Of a DNA stretch of 24,929 nt, positions 1 through 7,200 are shown one piece after another. Position 1 is the stretch's first letter; each line of letters opens with the position of its first letter. The notes beneath the pieces are model-generated. The model worked only from the letters and a program-made list of their open reading frames with translations, was not told where the DNA came from and did no database searches. A program made the translations under genes and the position numbers. The stretch comes from an uncultured Bacilli bacterium (GTDB lineage Bacteria > Bacillota_I > Bacilli_A > RF39 > UBA660): assembly GCA_947625365.1 (NCBI GenBank), contig CANQNZ010000008.1:1-24929 (forward strand). Direction: 5' to 3'.

Positions 1-143
1 GCAAAAGCAAAATCAGGATAATCATCGGTAGGAGTATTTATCTTACTTAAATCCATAACTTCCACATGATTTTGTAAAAGATATTCAATAACCTTTAATT
101 TCAATTCTCTTCCTGCATGGTCGGTAGCTATCGCTATTTTCAT
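1..143 (-). CDS. rpiB: Ribose-5-phosphate isomerase B, partial (5' end only)
   Basis: The first 47 codons of a gene that runs off the left edge. The translation opens MKIAIATDHAGRELK and continues to DYPDFAFA, which matches the start of RpiB/LacAB family sugar-phosphate isomerases (typical opening MKIAIGSDHAG, with the YPD motif near residue 45). RpiB interconverts ribose 5-phosphate and ribulose 5-phosphate in the cytosolic pentose phosphate pathway. The ATG at 141-143 is preceded by a good ribosome site (GAGGGTGAT) and its own likely promoter. In B. subtilis rpiB (ywlF) lies in the same prfA-spoIIR-mntP neighbourhood, so context agrees. The catalytic Cys and the rest of the protein are outside the window. 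Confidence 0.88.
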   Translation of the reverse strand, partial: MKIAIATDHAGRELKLKVIEYLLQNHVEVMDLSKINTPTDDYPDFAF

Positions 144-166
144 TTATATCACCCTCGTATATTTTC

Positions 167-196
167 ATTTTAACAGAAACTATCTATAAAGTCTAA
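167..196 (-). promoter_or_regulatory. Probable promoter of rpiB
   Basis: On the minus strand TTAGAC (191-196) is followed by an 18-base spacer and TAAAAT (167-172). The spacer ends in TGT, giving an extended -10 (TGTTAAAAT). It lies just downstream of the rpmE terminator and about 24 bases before the rpiB start, so rpiB probably starts its own transcript. Confidence 0.55.
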
Positions 197-206
197 TTGT
201 ATTATA

Positions 207-238
207 TAAAAAGCTACATATAATTATGCAGCTTTTTT
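207..238 (-). terminator. Intrinsic terminator of rpmE
   Basis: On the minus strand a 13-base arm (AAAAAGCTGCATA) pairs across a 4-base loop with TATGTAGCTTTTT, with one G-U pair. The U-rich arm continues into an AT tract. The G-U pair would be an A-C mismatch in plus-strand RNA, so the minus strand is the functional orientation. The hairpin begins inside the last codons of rpmE and includes its stop codon. Confidence 0.75.
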
Positions 239-436
239 ATCTTGATTTAAACCAAATTTCTTATTGAATTTTTCAACATTACCAGTTCTTTTTGCTTGTT
301 GTTTTCCTGTATAGAAGGAATGACATTTGTCACAAACTTCAGCGTGAAATTCTGGTAATACTGATTTAGTAGTAAATGTTGCGCCACAAGCACAAGTTAC
401 TTTACAATCAACTAATTTTGGATGTATATCTTTCAT
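224..436 (-). CDS. rpmE: 50S ribosomal protein L31, zinc-binding type
   Basis: A 70-residue bL31 of the large ribosomal subunit, which helps form the inter-subunit bridge. It opens MKDIHPKL and carries the zinc ligands of the C+ form: Cys15 and Cys17 in VTCACG, then Cys35 and Cys38 in CDKCHSFYTG, followed by the family's GKQ and the FNKKFGL tail. Length is typical. A strong ribosome site (GGAAGGAGAAG) precedes the ATG, its own promoter lies at 494-521 and a terminator overlaps its stop codon, so it looks monocistronic. Zinc-type L31 can be replaced by a zinc-free paralogue in some bacteria; no such paralogue is visible here. In B. subtilis rho sits immediately upstream; here that position holds two unknown genes. 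Confidence 0.97.
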   Translation of the reverse strand: MKDIHPKLVDCKVTCACGATFTTKSVLPEFHAEVCDKCHSFYTGKQQAKRTGNVEKFNKKFGLNQDKKAA

Positions 437-493
437 ATATCTTCTCCTTCCGCCATACTAAATTATTAGCATAGTAATTTCTCATTCCTAAGT

Positions 494-521
494 ATTATAT
501 CATAAAAGTTAAACTTTACAA
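494..521 (-). promoter_or_regulatory. Promoter of rpmE
   Basis: Minus strand TTGTAA (516-521), 16-base spacer, TATAAT (494-499) with an extended -10 (TGATATAAT). It sits about 58 bases before the rpmE ATG. The leader contains a loose inverted repeat (ACTATGCTAATAATTTAGT) that could fold weakly. Confidence 0.75.
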
Positions 522-552
522 CATTTATATGCCGAAAAATTTAAAATCTACA

Positions 553-1287
553 CTACAATTTATATGCAAGTTGATTAAATGAATGTGTTTGGGCATTTAT
601 CTCAGCAGATTTTTGAGCTAAATATATTTTTAACTCTGTTAATGCTTTATCTGAAAGTTGCATTTCAGGCGTAATATTGCCATATTTATCTACTGCGTCC
701 TTATGTTGCTCATAATATTGATATTTACGTAATTGCATCCATTTATTCAAATAGTCTTTATCTTCTGGTATTGCTGATGATTGTGGATTAAATTGATTAT
801 AAAATGCCATCTGCATATATCTATCTCTCCACATTTCAGCATTTTTTTCAATGCCTTCCTCAATAACTTCATAGTCCATTCCAATAGCGGCTAGGGTATC
901 CACAATTCCTTTTCTGAAAGCTAAATCACAGGTTGGATAAAACATGTAAAAATCCCCACCATAATTTTCATCAACTAACCAGTTTTCTCCATTATTTAAC
1001 ATGTAGTTAATTTGCCAGTTTACAATCCTTAGCTCGTAAGCATGTCTTAGGTCTTTAAAAACTTCTGAAGCACAAATAAATTCATAAATTTCATCAATAT
1101 TAATCCAATTTAAGTTTTCCTGTTTTTGAAGCATGACGGCAAGCCATTTATTATCTCTTAAATGACATGGTAAATTTGCCACTAAATAATCTTTTGGTTT
1201 ATCAAAGCATGAAGATGTCCATCTTCCGGTTTGAGGAAAAAAGTCTTTAATAGCATTTTCTAATTTGATAGTTTTTATACTTTCCAT
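553..1287 (-). CDS. Hypothetical protein, 244 aa (second gene of a two-gene cassette)
   Basis: I do not recognise this protein. It is a soluble-looking 244-residue polypeptide with no signal peptide or membrane segment. It is rich in Trp and Tyr (for example GRWTSSCFD, NWINIDEIYEFI, IVNWQINYML, GENWLVDENYGG) and has a Lys/Glu-rich helical C-terminal third. No catalytic or DNA-binding motif stands out. The ATG at 1285-1287 follows a very strong ribosome site (AGGAGGGCG). It starts 28 bases after the stop of the 192-aa gene upstream, so the two are probably co-transcribed. The pair sits between murA and rpmE, where B. subtilis has rho. No convincing terminator follows it. The clean reading frame, strong ribosome site and operon spacing support a real gene; function is unknown. 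Confidence 0.85.
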   Translation of the reverse strand: MESIKTIKLENAIKDFFPQTGRWTSSCFDKPKDYLVANLPCHLRDNKWLAVMLQKQENLNWINIDEIYEFICASEVFKDLRHAYELRIVNWQINYMLNNGENWLVDENYGGDFYMFYPTCDLAFRKGIVDTLAAIGMDYEVIEEGIEKNAEMWRDRYMQMAFYNQFNPQSSAIPEDKDYLNKWMQLRKYQYYEQHKDAVDKYGNITPEMQLSDKALTELKIYLAQKSAEINAQTHSFNQLAYKL

Positions 1288-1315
1288 GAAAACGCCCTCC
1301 TACTCATTGATAATT

Positions 1316-1894
1316 CTATCTTCTTTTTTTAATTAAACTATAATTAGGTTCTTCTTTATGTGGTTTTCCATTTTTAGAACAGCTAATACTACTTAGATTA
1401 TTGTAAATTTCCATTGGAATTGTTTCAATTCCACCACTACCATATCCCATACCATCGCCTATTTTTTTAAAGCCAAATAATTCTACATGATGTTCTAACC
1501 ACCAACTATGAGTTATAAGTTTTCTGTATATTTGATTTAAATCATGTTGCGTTAAATCAATACCATATTTTAAGTATTTTAATAACTCCTCTAACTCAAC
1601 ATAATTGTCAATTACAAATTCACTTTCTACATTAATTTTAGGTGCTTTATCTTTAATAGGATAATTTGTAGGTGTGGTATAGATTAAATCATTTGCTAAT
1701 CCATCTTCATTTACATTAAATAGCATTCCTCTACAAACCAAACCACCGAAACTCGAAAATTTAATTCCTTGTTCTGCTAATTGTTCTTGGCTAACCTCAT
1801 TATTATTACCATCTAATATTTTAAAAGACATTCCACCTGTTTTTAACAATTCTCCAGCACAAACATCTTTTCTTGTTGCCACATATTTAGACAT
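1316..1894 (-). CDS. Hypothetical protein, 192 aa (first gene of a two-gene cassette)
   Basis: I do not recognise this protein. It is 192 residues long, with no signal peptide or membrane segment, and falls into a beta-rich first half (MSKYVATRKDVCAGELLKTG to about residue 75) and a helical second half (about 92-140, EFVIDNYVELEELLKYLKYG and following). A Gly-rich stretch (GDGMGYGSGGIE, about 147-158) and a basic tail ending KKRR close it. Three N-terminal-half residues (His none, Cys12, Cys54) give no recognisable metal site. The ATG at 1892-1894 has an excellent AAGGAGG site and an extended -10 promoter at 1925-1952. It is the leading gene of the cassette. A role in phage defence, stress or surface biology cannot be argued from the sequence. 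Confidence 0.85.
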   Translation of the reverse strand: MSKYVATRKDVCAGELLKTGGMSFKILDGNNNEVSQEQLAEQGIKFSSFGGLVCRGMLFNVNEDGLANDLIYTTPTNYPIKDKAPKINVESEFVIDNYVELEELLKYLKYGIDLTQHDLNQIYRKLITHSWWLEHHVELFGFKKIGDGMGYGSGGIETIPMEIYNNLSSISCSKNGKPHKEEPNYSLIKKRR

Positions 1895-1924
1895 AATTCA
1901 AAACTCCCTCCTTTAGTGCATATT

Positions 1925-1952
1925 ATTATATCACAGTTTAGTGATTTTTGAA
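1925..1952 (-). promoter_or_regulatory. Promoter of the two-gene unknown cassette
   Basis: Minus strand TATAAT (1925-1930) preceded by TGTGA, giving an extended -10, with a weak -35 (TTCAAA, 1947-1952) at 16 bases. The AAGGAGG ribosome site (1907-1913) lies downstream, giving a leader of roughly 25 bases. The cassette therefore has its own promoter rather than relying on murA. Confidence 0.65.
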
Positions 1953-2026
1953 TATTTTTTACTAGCTTATAATATTTTTAATGAATAACAATTCCAATTC
2001 TTGATTGATTTTGGTATCTTCCTACT

Positions 2027-3280
2027 TTATACTTCATCTATCTTAATTACTGCTCCGACTGAAGATAATTTACCTACCAACTTTTCATATCCCCTTAATA
2101 TATGTTCAATATTAGTAATTATTGTTGTACCTTCCGCAATCATTCCTGCTACTAGCATAGCTGCTCCAGCGCGTAAATCGGTAGCTATTACTTCTCGCCC
2201 TTTTAAAGTTGTTTTACCTCGAATAATAGCTTTTTTATCAAATAATTTTATATCTGCTCCCATACTATTTAAATGTTTAATATGGCGCATTCTATTTTCG
2301 TAAATTGTTTCTTCAAATAGTGACTCGCCATCACATTGGGTAAGTAATGTACTCATCGGTTGACCTAAATCGGTAGGAAAACCTGGATATACTAAAGTGC
2401 GAACATTAACAGGTTTTAATTTTTTAGTCTTATTTACAATTATTTTTGTTCCTTTTATTTCAAAGTCAGCTCCTGCTTCATGCAGTTTTGTTAAAACTGA
2501 CTCTAAATGCTCTTTTATTATACCTTCTATAACTAAGTTTTTTCCTAAAAGACTACCAATCATTAAATAAGTCCCTGCTTCTATGCGGTCAGGAATAACT
2601 TCCACAATTCCTTTACCTAATTTGGATACACCTTTTATTTTAATTTCACTAGTACCAGCACCACGCACTTTTGCTCCCATGGAATTTAAAAAAGCGGCAA
2701 CATTAACAATCTCCGGTTCCATAGCAGCATTGTATATTGAAGTGGTTCCTTCTGCTTTTATGGCAGCTAACATAATATTTAGAGTAGCACCCACACTAGC
2801 AACATCTAAAAATATTTCTGCGCCGCGCAACTTTTTGGCATCAATGATATATTTATCGCCATCTTGTTTGATTTTTGCACCCATTTTCGCAAATCCTTTT
2901 AAGTGAAAATCAATGGGACGGCTACCAATATTACATCCACCTGGGAAAGATATTTCTACATGTCTATACTTAGCTAAAAAAGCTCCCATATAATAATAAG
3001 ATGCTCTAAGTTTAGTAGAAAACTCCTTAGTAATTTCTCTATTTTGACTATTTTTATTATTAATCTTTATGGTTTCATTTTGATAAGTTATATCACTGCC
3101 TAAATATTCGGTAATCTCTTTTAGGTTTTGCACATCACTAATAGCAGGAACATTATAAATTGTTGCTTCATCTTCGGCTAAGATAGCCGCGGGAATTAAA
3201 GCTACTACTGAATTTTTGGCTCCTCCAATTTTTATTGTGCCCGAAAGCTCATGTTGACCTTCAATAACCAATCTTTTCAT
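2027..3280 (-). CDS. murA: UDP-N-acetylglucosamine 1-carboxyvinyltransferase
   Basis: Transfers enolpyruvate from phosphoenolpyruvate to UDP-GlcNAc, the first committed step of peptidoglycan synthesis, in the cytosol. The 417-residue protein has the family length and its key residues: Lys22-Asn23 (GGAKNS), Arg92, catalytic Cys116 in the loop FPGGCNIGSRPID, Arg121 and Asp304 in GFPTDLGQP. Cys116 is the residue alkylated by fosfomycin; it is Cys, so intrinsic target resistance through Asp is not expected. Position near rpmE, prfA and spoIIR corresponds to the B. subtilis murAB (murZ) locus rather than murAA, but whether a second copy exists elsewhere cannot be seen. The ATG follows AAAGGGTGG. 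An extended -10 lies at 3312-3320. Confidence 0.97.
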   Translation of the reverse strand: MKRLVIEGQHELSGTIKIGGAKNSVVALIPAAILAEDEATIYNVPAISDVQNLKEITEYLGSDITYQNETIKINNKNSQNREITKEFSTKLRASYYYMGAFLAKYRHVEISFPGGCNIGSRPIDFHLKGFAKMGAKIKQDGDKYIIDAKKLRGAEIFLDVASVGATLNIMLAAIKAEGTTSIYNAAMEPEIVNVAAFLNSMGAKVRGAGTSEIKIKGVSKLGKGIVEVIPDRIEAGTYLMIGSLLGKNLVIEGIIKEHLESVLTKLHEAGADFEIKGTKIIVNKTKKLKPVNVRTLVYPGFPTDLGQPMSTLLTQCDGESLFEETIYENRMRHIKHLNSMGADIKLFDKKAIIRGKTTLKGREVIATDLRAGAAMLVAGMIAEGTTIITNIEHILRGYEKLVGKLSSVGAVIKIDEV

Positions 3281-3311
3281 AAAACCACCCTTTCTAGGTC
3301 TTGACGCTTTT

Positions 3312-3320
3312 ATTATAACA
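3312..3320 (-). promoter_or_regulatory. Extended -10 promoter of murA
   Basis: Minus strand TGTTATAAT (TATAAT at 3312-3317), about 32 bases before the murA ATG. No good -35 is visible at 17 bases, so this would depend on the TG extension. Confidence 0.55.
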
Positions 3321-3364
3321 ATTTAAAGGCTTTTAGAAAAACAAATTCACTTTAACTTTACATT

Positions 3365-3901
3365 TTAATAAAATAAATGGACAATTCCAATAATAAATAA
3401 AAGAGTTATCCCTAATATTGTTGCCAGTTTACCTAACTTTTGCTCGGAATATTTACCAATGGTTAATCCTAAAAAAGTAAAAGTAAAACTGCACCCGGCA
3501 AATATTAAAGAGGCAGTAATATAATTGTCAGTTAAAGCTTTAAGACCTATTCCTGTAGTAAAAGAGTCAAAACTAACACTAAGTGCAAATAAAAATATTC
3601 CTAAAAGACGTAAATCTATTGTTTCTTCCTTAGAAGCAAATAAATCTTTTAACATAAGTAAAGCGATAAAAAATAAAATAAAGCTCATTAAATAATTCGG
3701 ATTTATAAAAATTATTTTTAATATCTGATTACCTAATAAAAGTCCTAATAAAGGCATAATAAAATGCATAATTCCTACTATTAATGATATTTGGAGAATT
3801 TTTTTAGAGTGCCCACTTAAAGTGCCAATACTTAATGATAAAGAAAAAGTATCCATACTTAATGCTATACCTACACTAAATAAACTAAGTATTTCAATCA
3901 T
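3365..3901 (-). CDS. mntP: MntP-family (DUF204) manganese exporter
   Basis: A 178-residue membrane protein with about six hydrophobic helices in two similar halves. Each half carries the family's acidic signature: ALSMDTFSLSLSIG (Asp17) in helix 1 and ALSVSFDSFTTGIG (Asp112) in helix 4. Proteins of this family pump Mn(II) out of the cell; the closest alternative is the related sporulation protein YtaF, which is usually longer (about 210 residues). Length and location favour MntP: in B. subtilis mntP (ywlD) lies near spoIIR and prfA as here. The ATG follows AAGGAGG at good spacing and lies 42 bases after spoIIR, so it may share that transcript. No Mn riboswitch (yybP-ykoY type) is visible upstream. 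Confidence 0.85.
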   Translation of the reverse strand: MIEILSLFSVGIALSMDTFSLSLSIGTLSGHSKKILQISLIVGIMHFIMPLLGLLLGNQILKIIFINPNYLMSFILFFIALLMLKDLFASKEETIDLRLLGIFLFALSVSFDSFTTGIGLKALTDNYITASLIFAGCSFTFTFLGLTIGKYSEQKLGKLATILGITLLFIIGIVHLFY

Positions 3902-3943
3902 TTAAAAATCCTCCTTAATAATTATATTAAGAAAGATTTCTTT

Positions 3944-4474
3944 TTATTTACTAAATTTATCAATTATCTTCTTTATAAATAATTGATATTCAACATCGCT
4001 TGTATCATTTTCTTCTGCCTCTAACATACATAAAGGAGGAAATAAGACACACCACCAATTTTTTCCTTCGCCTTTTCCTAAAGTAACTACAAGAGATTCA
4101 TATTCTCCTTCTGCATATGTTACTCCTTTATAGGTTTTTTGAGGAAAATAATTATTACCATAATTTACTGTAAAACTTTCATTTTTATGCTGAGCAGTAA
4201 GGGTACTTCTAACATTATCTTCAATAGCTCCTATGTTATTTTGAAGTAAACTTCTACTTTCTTCAATTGTTGTACTTTTGGCTAGTAAGTTAGCTAAATT
4301 TTTATTTAGAGATGTTTTCACTTCGTTTTTTAAAATCTGGTCTTGCGGTTTATTGCTATTTGCTATTACGCGCAAGCGAATTGCTTTTCTAGGAATAATT
4401 ACTTTATCATTAAAAGATGGAAGTATATATATAAAGCCAATTAAAATGATTAAACCAATTATTATTTTTTTCAT
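3944..4474 (-). CDS. spoIIR: Stage II sporulation protein R
   Basis: SpoIIR is the forespore-made secreted signal that activates the SpoIIGA protease, which cleaves pro-sigma-E in the mother cell. The 176-residue protein has an N-terminal signal/anchor helix (residues 4-20), then the family signatures IRLRVIANSNKPQDQ (32-46), NYGNNYFPQKTY and EGEYESLVV, and the highly conserved GKNWWCVLFPPLC (137-149). Length is slightly shorter than B. subtilis SpoIIR (about 224). The ATG lies just after a hairpin (4478-4516) whose right arm overlaps the weak AAAGG ribosome site. I looked for a sigma-F type promoter and found no convincing one. Presence of this gene implies the organism or a recent ancestor forms endospores. 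Confidence 0.93.
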   Translation of the reverse strand: MKKIIIGLIILIGFIYILPSFNDKVIIPRKAIRLRVIANSNKPQDQILKNEVKTSLNKNLANLLAKSTTIEESRSLLQNNIGAIEDNVRSTLTAQHKNESFTVNYGNNYFPQKTYKGVTYAEGEYESLVVTLGKGEGKNWWCVLFPPLCMLEAEENDTSDVEYQLFIKKIIDKFSK

Positions 4475-4477
4475 TTA

Positions 4478-4516
4478 AAAATGCTACCTTTCTAAAATTT
4501 TTATGGGTAGCTTTTT
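4478..4516 (-). terminator. Hairpin between prmC and spoIIR, terminator-like in both directions
   Basis: GCTACC (4483-4488) and GGTAGC (4506-4511) form a 6-bp stem with a 17-base loop. On the minus strand it is followed by ATTTTT and on the plus strand by TTTTTTAGTTTTT. It follows the prmC stop and its right arm (minus strand GGTAGC) includes part of the spoIIR ribosome site. It may terminate the prfA-prmC transcript or restrict spoIIR translation. Confidence 0.5.
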
Positions 4517-4522
4517 TAGTTT

Positions 4523-5236
4523 TTATTCATAATTATTTAAAATAAAGACAAATCTATCAAATCCATTGTAATCTTTTTCCCCATATATCTTGGCTTTAGG
4601 GAAATATTTTTTAAAGATATTTATTACTTTTTCTTTTTGACTATAACCTATTTCTAGAGCAATAAGCCCTTTAGGATTTAAAACTTTTTTACTTTTTTTC
4701 GCAATATGTTCATAAAAGATTAAACCATCATGTTCGGCAAAAATTGCTTCTTGTGGTTCGTATTTTGTTTTTTCATCAACTTTTTCATTAAAAGAAACAT
4801 AAGGGGGATTACTAATAATTACATCATAATTTCCCGTAAAATCTTCTTTTAAAATATCTAGAATAGCAAAATTTATTTTAACTTTATTTTCTAAAGCATT
4901 ATCTTTAGCTACTTCTATTGCTTTAGGAGAATAATCAACTGCAGTAATATTAGCATTTATCTGTTTTTTTAAAGCAATAGCTATGCAGCCGCTTCCGGTT
5001 GCTAAGTCTAGAATATTTGGATTTAAGAAATTATTTTCTTTTAATAATTTTAATGTTTTTTCAACAAGTTGTTCGGTTTCAAACCGCGGAATTAATACAT
5101 TCTCATTCACTTTTATTTTATAACCGTAAAAATCAACATCGCCAATTAAATATTGCAAAGGATAACCTTGCTTATATTTTTGGAATGCTTTTTTATCATT
5201 GGGAAGGTATTTATTTAATAGTTCAAGTTCAGTCAT
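4523..5236 (-). CDS. prmC: Peptide chain release factor N5-glutamine methyltransferase, short N-terminal domain
   Basis: Methylates the Gln of the GGQ motif in release factors 1 and 2, using S-adenosylmethionine. The SAM-binding motif ILDLATGSGCIAIAL lies at 75-89, the substrate-binding NPPY at 143-146, and PRFETEQLVE at 50-59 is typical of PrmC. Total length is 237 residues against about 280 in most homologues. The deficit is at the N terminus: only about 25 residues precede PLQYLIGDVDFYG, where the family has a helical domain of roughly 75 that contacts RF1. The start is well fixed by GGTGA at good spacing and by a TAATG overlap with the prfA stop. Translational coupling to its substrate prfA is the usual arrangement. 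Confidence 0.94.
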   Translation of the reverse strand: MTELELLNKYLPNDKKAFQKYKQGYPLQYLIGDVDFYGYKIKVNENVLIPRFETEQLVEKTLKLLKENNFLNPNILDLATGSGCIAIALKKQINANITAVDYSPKAIEVAKDNALENKVKINFAILDILKEDFTGNYDVIISNPPYVSFNEKVDEKTKYEPQEAIFAEHDGLIFYEHIAKKSKKVLNPKGLIALEIGYSQKEKVINIFKKYFPKAKIYGEKDYNGFDRFVFILNNYE

Positions 5237-6291
5237 TATTCACCAGCTAATTTACGTCTTTGGTCTTCAGTTATTAAAGCCTCTATTATTTTTTCAATAT
5301 CCCCTTGCATTACTTTGTCTAAAGTATTTATCGTAAAACCAATACGATGGTCTGTTACTCTATTTTGAGGATAGTTATATGTTCTGATTTTTTCCGAGCG
5401 GTCGCCAGTGCCGATTTTACTACGTCTTTCTTCACCAACTTCTTTATCTCTTTGTTGCAATTTTAAATCATACAAACGAGCTCTTAAAATTTTAAATGCT
5501 TTTTCTTTATTTTTGATTTGACTACGTTCTGTTTGGGAATAAACAACTATCCCAGTAGGAATATGCGTTAATCTAACGGCTGAGTCAGTAGTATTTACTC
5601 CTTGGCCGCCATTACCGCTAGCTCGCGTAATATCAATACGCACTTCGCTCATATCTAACTCATCATCTACTTCATCAATTTCAGGCATAACTAAAACAGT
5701 AGCTGTCGAAGTATGGACACGACCTTGAGTTTCAGTCACAGGCACTCTTTGAACGCGATGAGCTCCACTTTCATATTTTAGTTTAGAATAAACGTTTTCT
5801 CCTTTAATCATAAAACTAATTTGAGAAAAACCGCCAGCTTCGCCTTTTTCCTCCTGCATTATTTCAATATGCCAGTTTTGTTTCTCAGCATATTTTTTAT
5901 ACATATCAAATAAGTCCCCAGCGAATATATTTCCTTCATCGCCACCAGCTGCTCCTCTTATTTCCATAATAATATTCTTATCATCATTTTCATCTTTGGG
6001 AATTAAAAGTATCTCTAATTCATGCGTTAATTTTTCCTTTTTTTCTTCTAATGATGGTAATTCTTGTTCCGCTAAAGAAGCCAGTTCGGGGTCTTTAAGC
6101 ATTTTTTTAGAACCTTCTATCTCATTTAAAACCTGTTTATATTCATTATATTTATTAACAGTCTGCTCTAAATCACTTTGCTCTTTAGACAAAGCTTTCA
6201 TTTTATTATAATCATTTAACACTTCTGGTGTGGATAGTTGCTCGGTAACATTATTATATCTTTCTAATATATCTTCTAATCTTTCTATCAT
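5236..6291 (-). CDS. prfA: Peptide chain release factor 1
   Basis: RF1 recognises UAA and UAG in the ribosomal A site and triggers peptide release. The 351-residue protein has the GGQ tripeptide at 228-230 (ASGNGGQGVN), whose Gln230 is the PrmC target, and the stop-codon recognition PxT motif as PVT at 184-186 (HRVQRVPVTETQG). Length and the N-terminal coiled domain are normal. The ATG follows GGGGTGAT, 20 bases after the rpoE stop, and its stop overlaps the prmC start, so rpoE-prfA-prmC looks like one transcript. In B. subtilis several genes, including pyrG and fbaA, lie between rpoE and prfA; they are absent here. Confidence 0.97.
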   Translation of the reverse strand: MIERLEDILERYNNVTEQLSTPEVLNDYNKMKALSKEQSDLEQTVNKYNEYKQVLNEIEGSKKMLKDPELASLAEQELPSLEEKKEKLTHELEILLIPKDENDDKNIIMEIRGAAGGDEGNIFAGDLFDMYKKYAEKQNWHIEIMQEEKGEAGGFSQISFMIKGENVYSKLKYESGAHRVQRVPVTETQGRVHTSTATVLVMPEIDEVDDELDMSEVRIDITRASGNGGQGVNTTDSAVRLTHIPTGIVVYSQTERSQIKNKEKAFKILRARLYDLKLQQRDKEVGEERRSKIGTGDRSEKIRTYNYPQNRVTDHRIGFTINTLDKVMQGDIEKIIEALITEDQRRKLAGE

Positions 6292-6311
6292 TTTATCACC
6301 CCAGTTTTTAA

Positions 6312-6749
6312 TTAATCTAAATTTTCGTTTTCTTCATCATCAGGATTAATAACAGCTAAATCTTTTAAATCATCTTCCATGATATCATCATCGTCACTGT
6401 CATCATCAAATATTTCGTCGCTTTCTTCATCTTCCTGGTCTTCTTCATCTTTATCAATAAAAACGTCTTCTTCATCTTCATCATCAATAACTACTTTTTG
6501 ACTATGGTTTTCTTTTAAATCCCAATAACCATTTTCAAGCATTAAAAATCTTTTTTCAGTAGATATTAATTCAAAGAAATCAGCAATCTGCGTTTCAAAA
6601 ACATTTTCACTTAGTCCTAATATATCACAAACTTTTTTAAATAATTCATTTATTTTCATCTTAGAACCAGCTTCTTTTAAAATCATATAAGCTAAGTCAT
6701 CATAAGACATATTTTCTAAATCTTCTTTAGTTAAATCTTTAATTTTCAT
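6312..6749 (-). CDS. rpoE: DNA-directed RNA polymerase delta subunit
   Basis: The delta subunit of Gram-positive RNA polymerase improves promoter specificity and enzyme recycling. The 145-residue protein has the two expected parts: an N-terminal HARE-HTH winged-helix domain (about 1-80, including YDDLAYMILKEAG, MKINELFKKV and NGYWDLKEN) and a disordered acidic tail (about 88-145), almost entirely Asp and Glu. Such a tail mimics nucleic acid and displaces RNA or DNA from the polymerase. The ATG follows GGAGGAAAT and a TATAAT promoter element. It is restricted to Bacillota, mainly Bacilli, which helps place the organism. Confidence 0.95.
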   Translation of the reverse strand: MKIKDLTKEDLENMSYDDLAYMILKEAGSKMKINELFKKVCDILGLSENVFETQIADFFELISTEKRFLMLENGYWDLKENHSQKVVIDDEDEEDVFIDKDEEDQEDEESDEIFDDDSDDDDIMEDDLKDLAVINPDDEENENLD

Positions 6750-6772
6750 ATATTTCCTCCAAGTTCTAGAAC

Positions 6773-6803
6773 ATTATACGATATTTTTATATAAATGTGT
6801 TAA
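6773..6803 (-). promoter_or_regulatory. Promoter of rpoE (and probably prfA-prmC)
   Basis: Minus strand TTAACA (6798-6803), a long 19-base spacer, and TATAAT (6773-6778), 23 bases before the rpoE start. Confidence 0.6.
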
Positions 6804-6818
6804 TTTTTTGAGATATTT

Positions 6819-7175
6819 TTAATTCTTTACAATAATCACTTTATTAGTGGCATCATCTGTTTCTATTTTATATTCTATTTCTAAATAGTTTTCTGCCTTT
6901 TTATATGTGGCTTTTTCCACTTCTATATCAACTTGAATATTTTCTTTTTTTAAATAAATATTACAATTATTTTCTTCTTTAATTTCTAATGAAAATTCGT
7001 ATTCCTCATTTGTTCTTTTAAAGATAAGACCTTCTTTTTCCCAAATGATTTTAGTTAATACTTCATCAAAATAGGATATGATATTATCAGATTTATTATA
7101 TTTTACTTTTACTTTTTTATTCTCATATACTTTTTCTTCATCTTTATATAAAGTTATACTAGCTTTTTGAAGCAA
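6819..7175 (-). CDS. DUF1934 / YwiB-like small beta-barrel protein (TTG start)
   Basis: A 118-residue protein of alternating beta strands (KASITLYKDEEKVYENK, EEYEFSLEIKEEN, ENYLEIEYKIETDD), acidic and lacking membrane segments. The fold pattern, size and position beside rpoE match B. subtilis ywiB, a lipocalin-like DUF1934 protein of unknown function; the assignment is by context and strand pattern, not by a strong motif. The frame stays open upstream to a TTG at 7229, but that TTG is the -35 box of a good promoter, so the start is taken as the TTG at 7173-7175, five bases after AGGTG. The argS gene that separates ywiB from rpoE in B. subtilis is absent. Confidence 0.65.
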   Translation of the reverse strand: MLQKASITLYKDEEKVYENKKVKVKYNKSDNIISYFDEVLTKIIWEKEGLIFKRTNEEYEFSLEIKEENNCNIYLKKENIQVDIEVEKATYKKAENYLEIEYKIETDDATNKVIIVKN

Positions 7176-7200
7176 AATATCACCTGCAATCTTGTAGGCA

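Noticed and set aside
437..552. Riboswitch, sRNA or L31-type regulatory leader upstream of rpmE
   Set aside because: Apart from the promoter and a weak inverted repeat, no conserved RNA structure could be recognised.
1960..2026. Terminator after murA
   Set aside because: Only imperfect AATTG/CAATT repeats without a stable stem or T run are present.
2001..2906. Plus-strand open frames of 100 and 107 codons opposite murA
   Set aside because: Both lie fully within the well-supported murA gene and show no family features or ribosome sites; they are shadows of its codon use. The same holds for the other antisense frames under prmC, prfA, parB, mnmG, mnmE, jag and yidC.
3920..3926. TATAAT-like sequence just before mntP
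   Set aside because: It is so close to the AAGGAGG site that the transcript would start inside it; the gene is more likely read from the spoIIR transcript.
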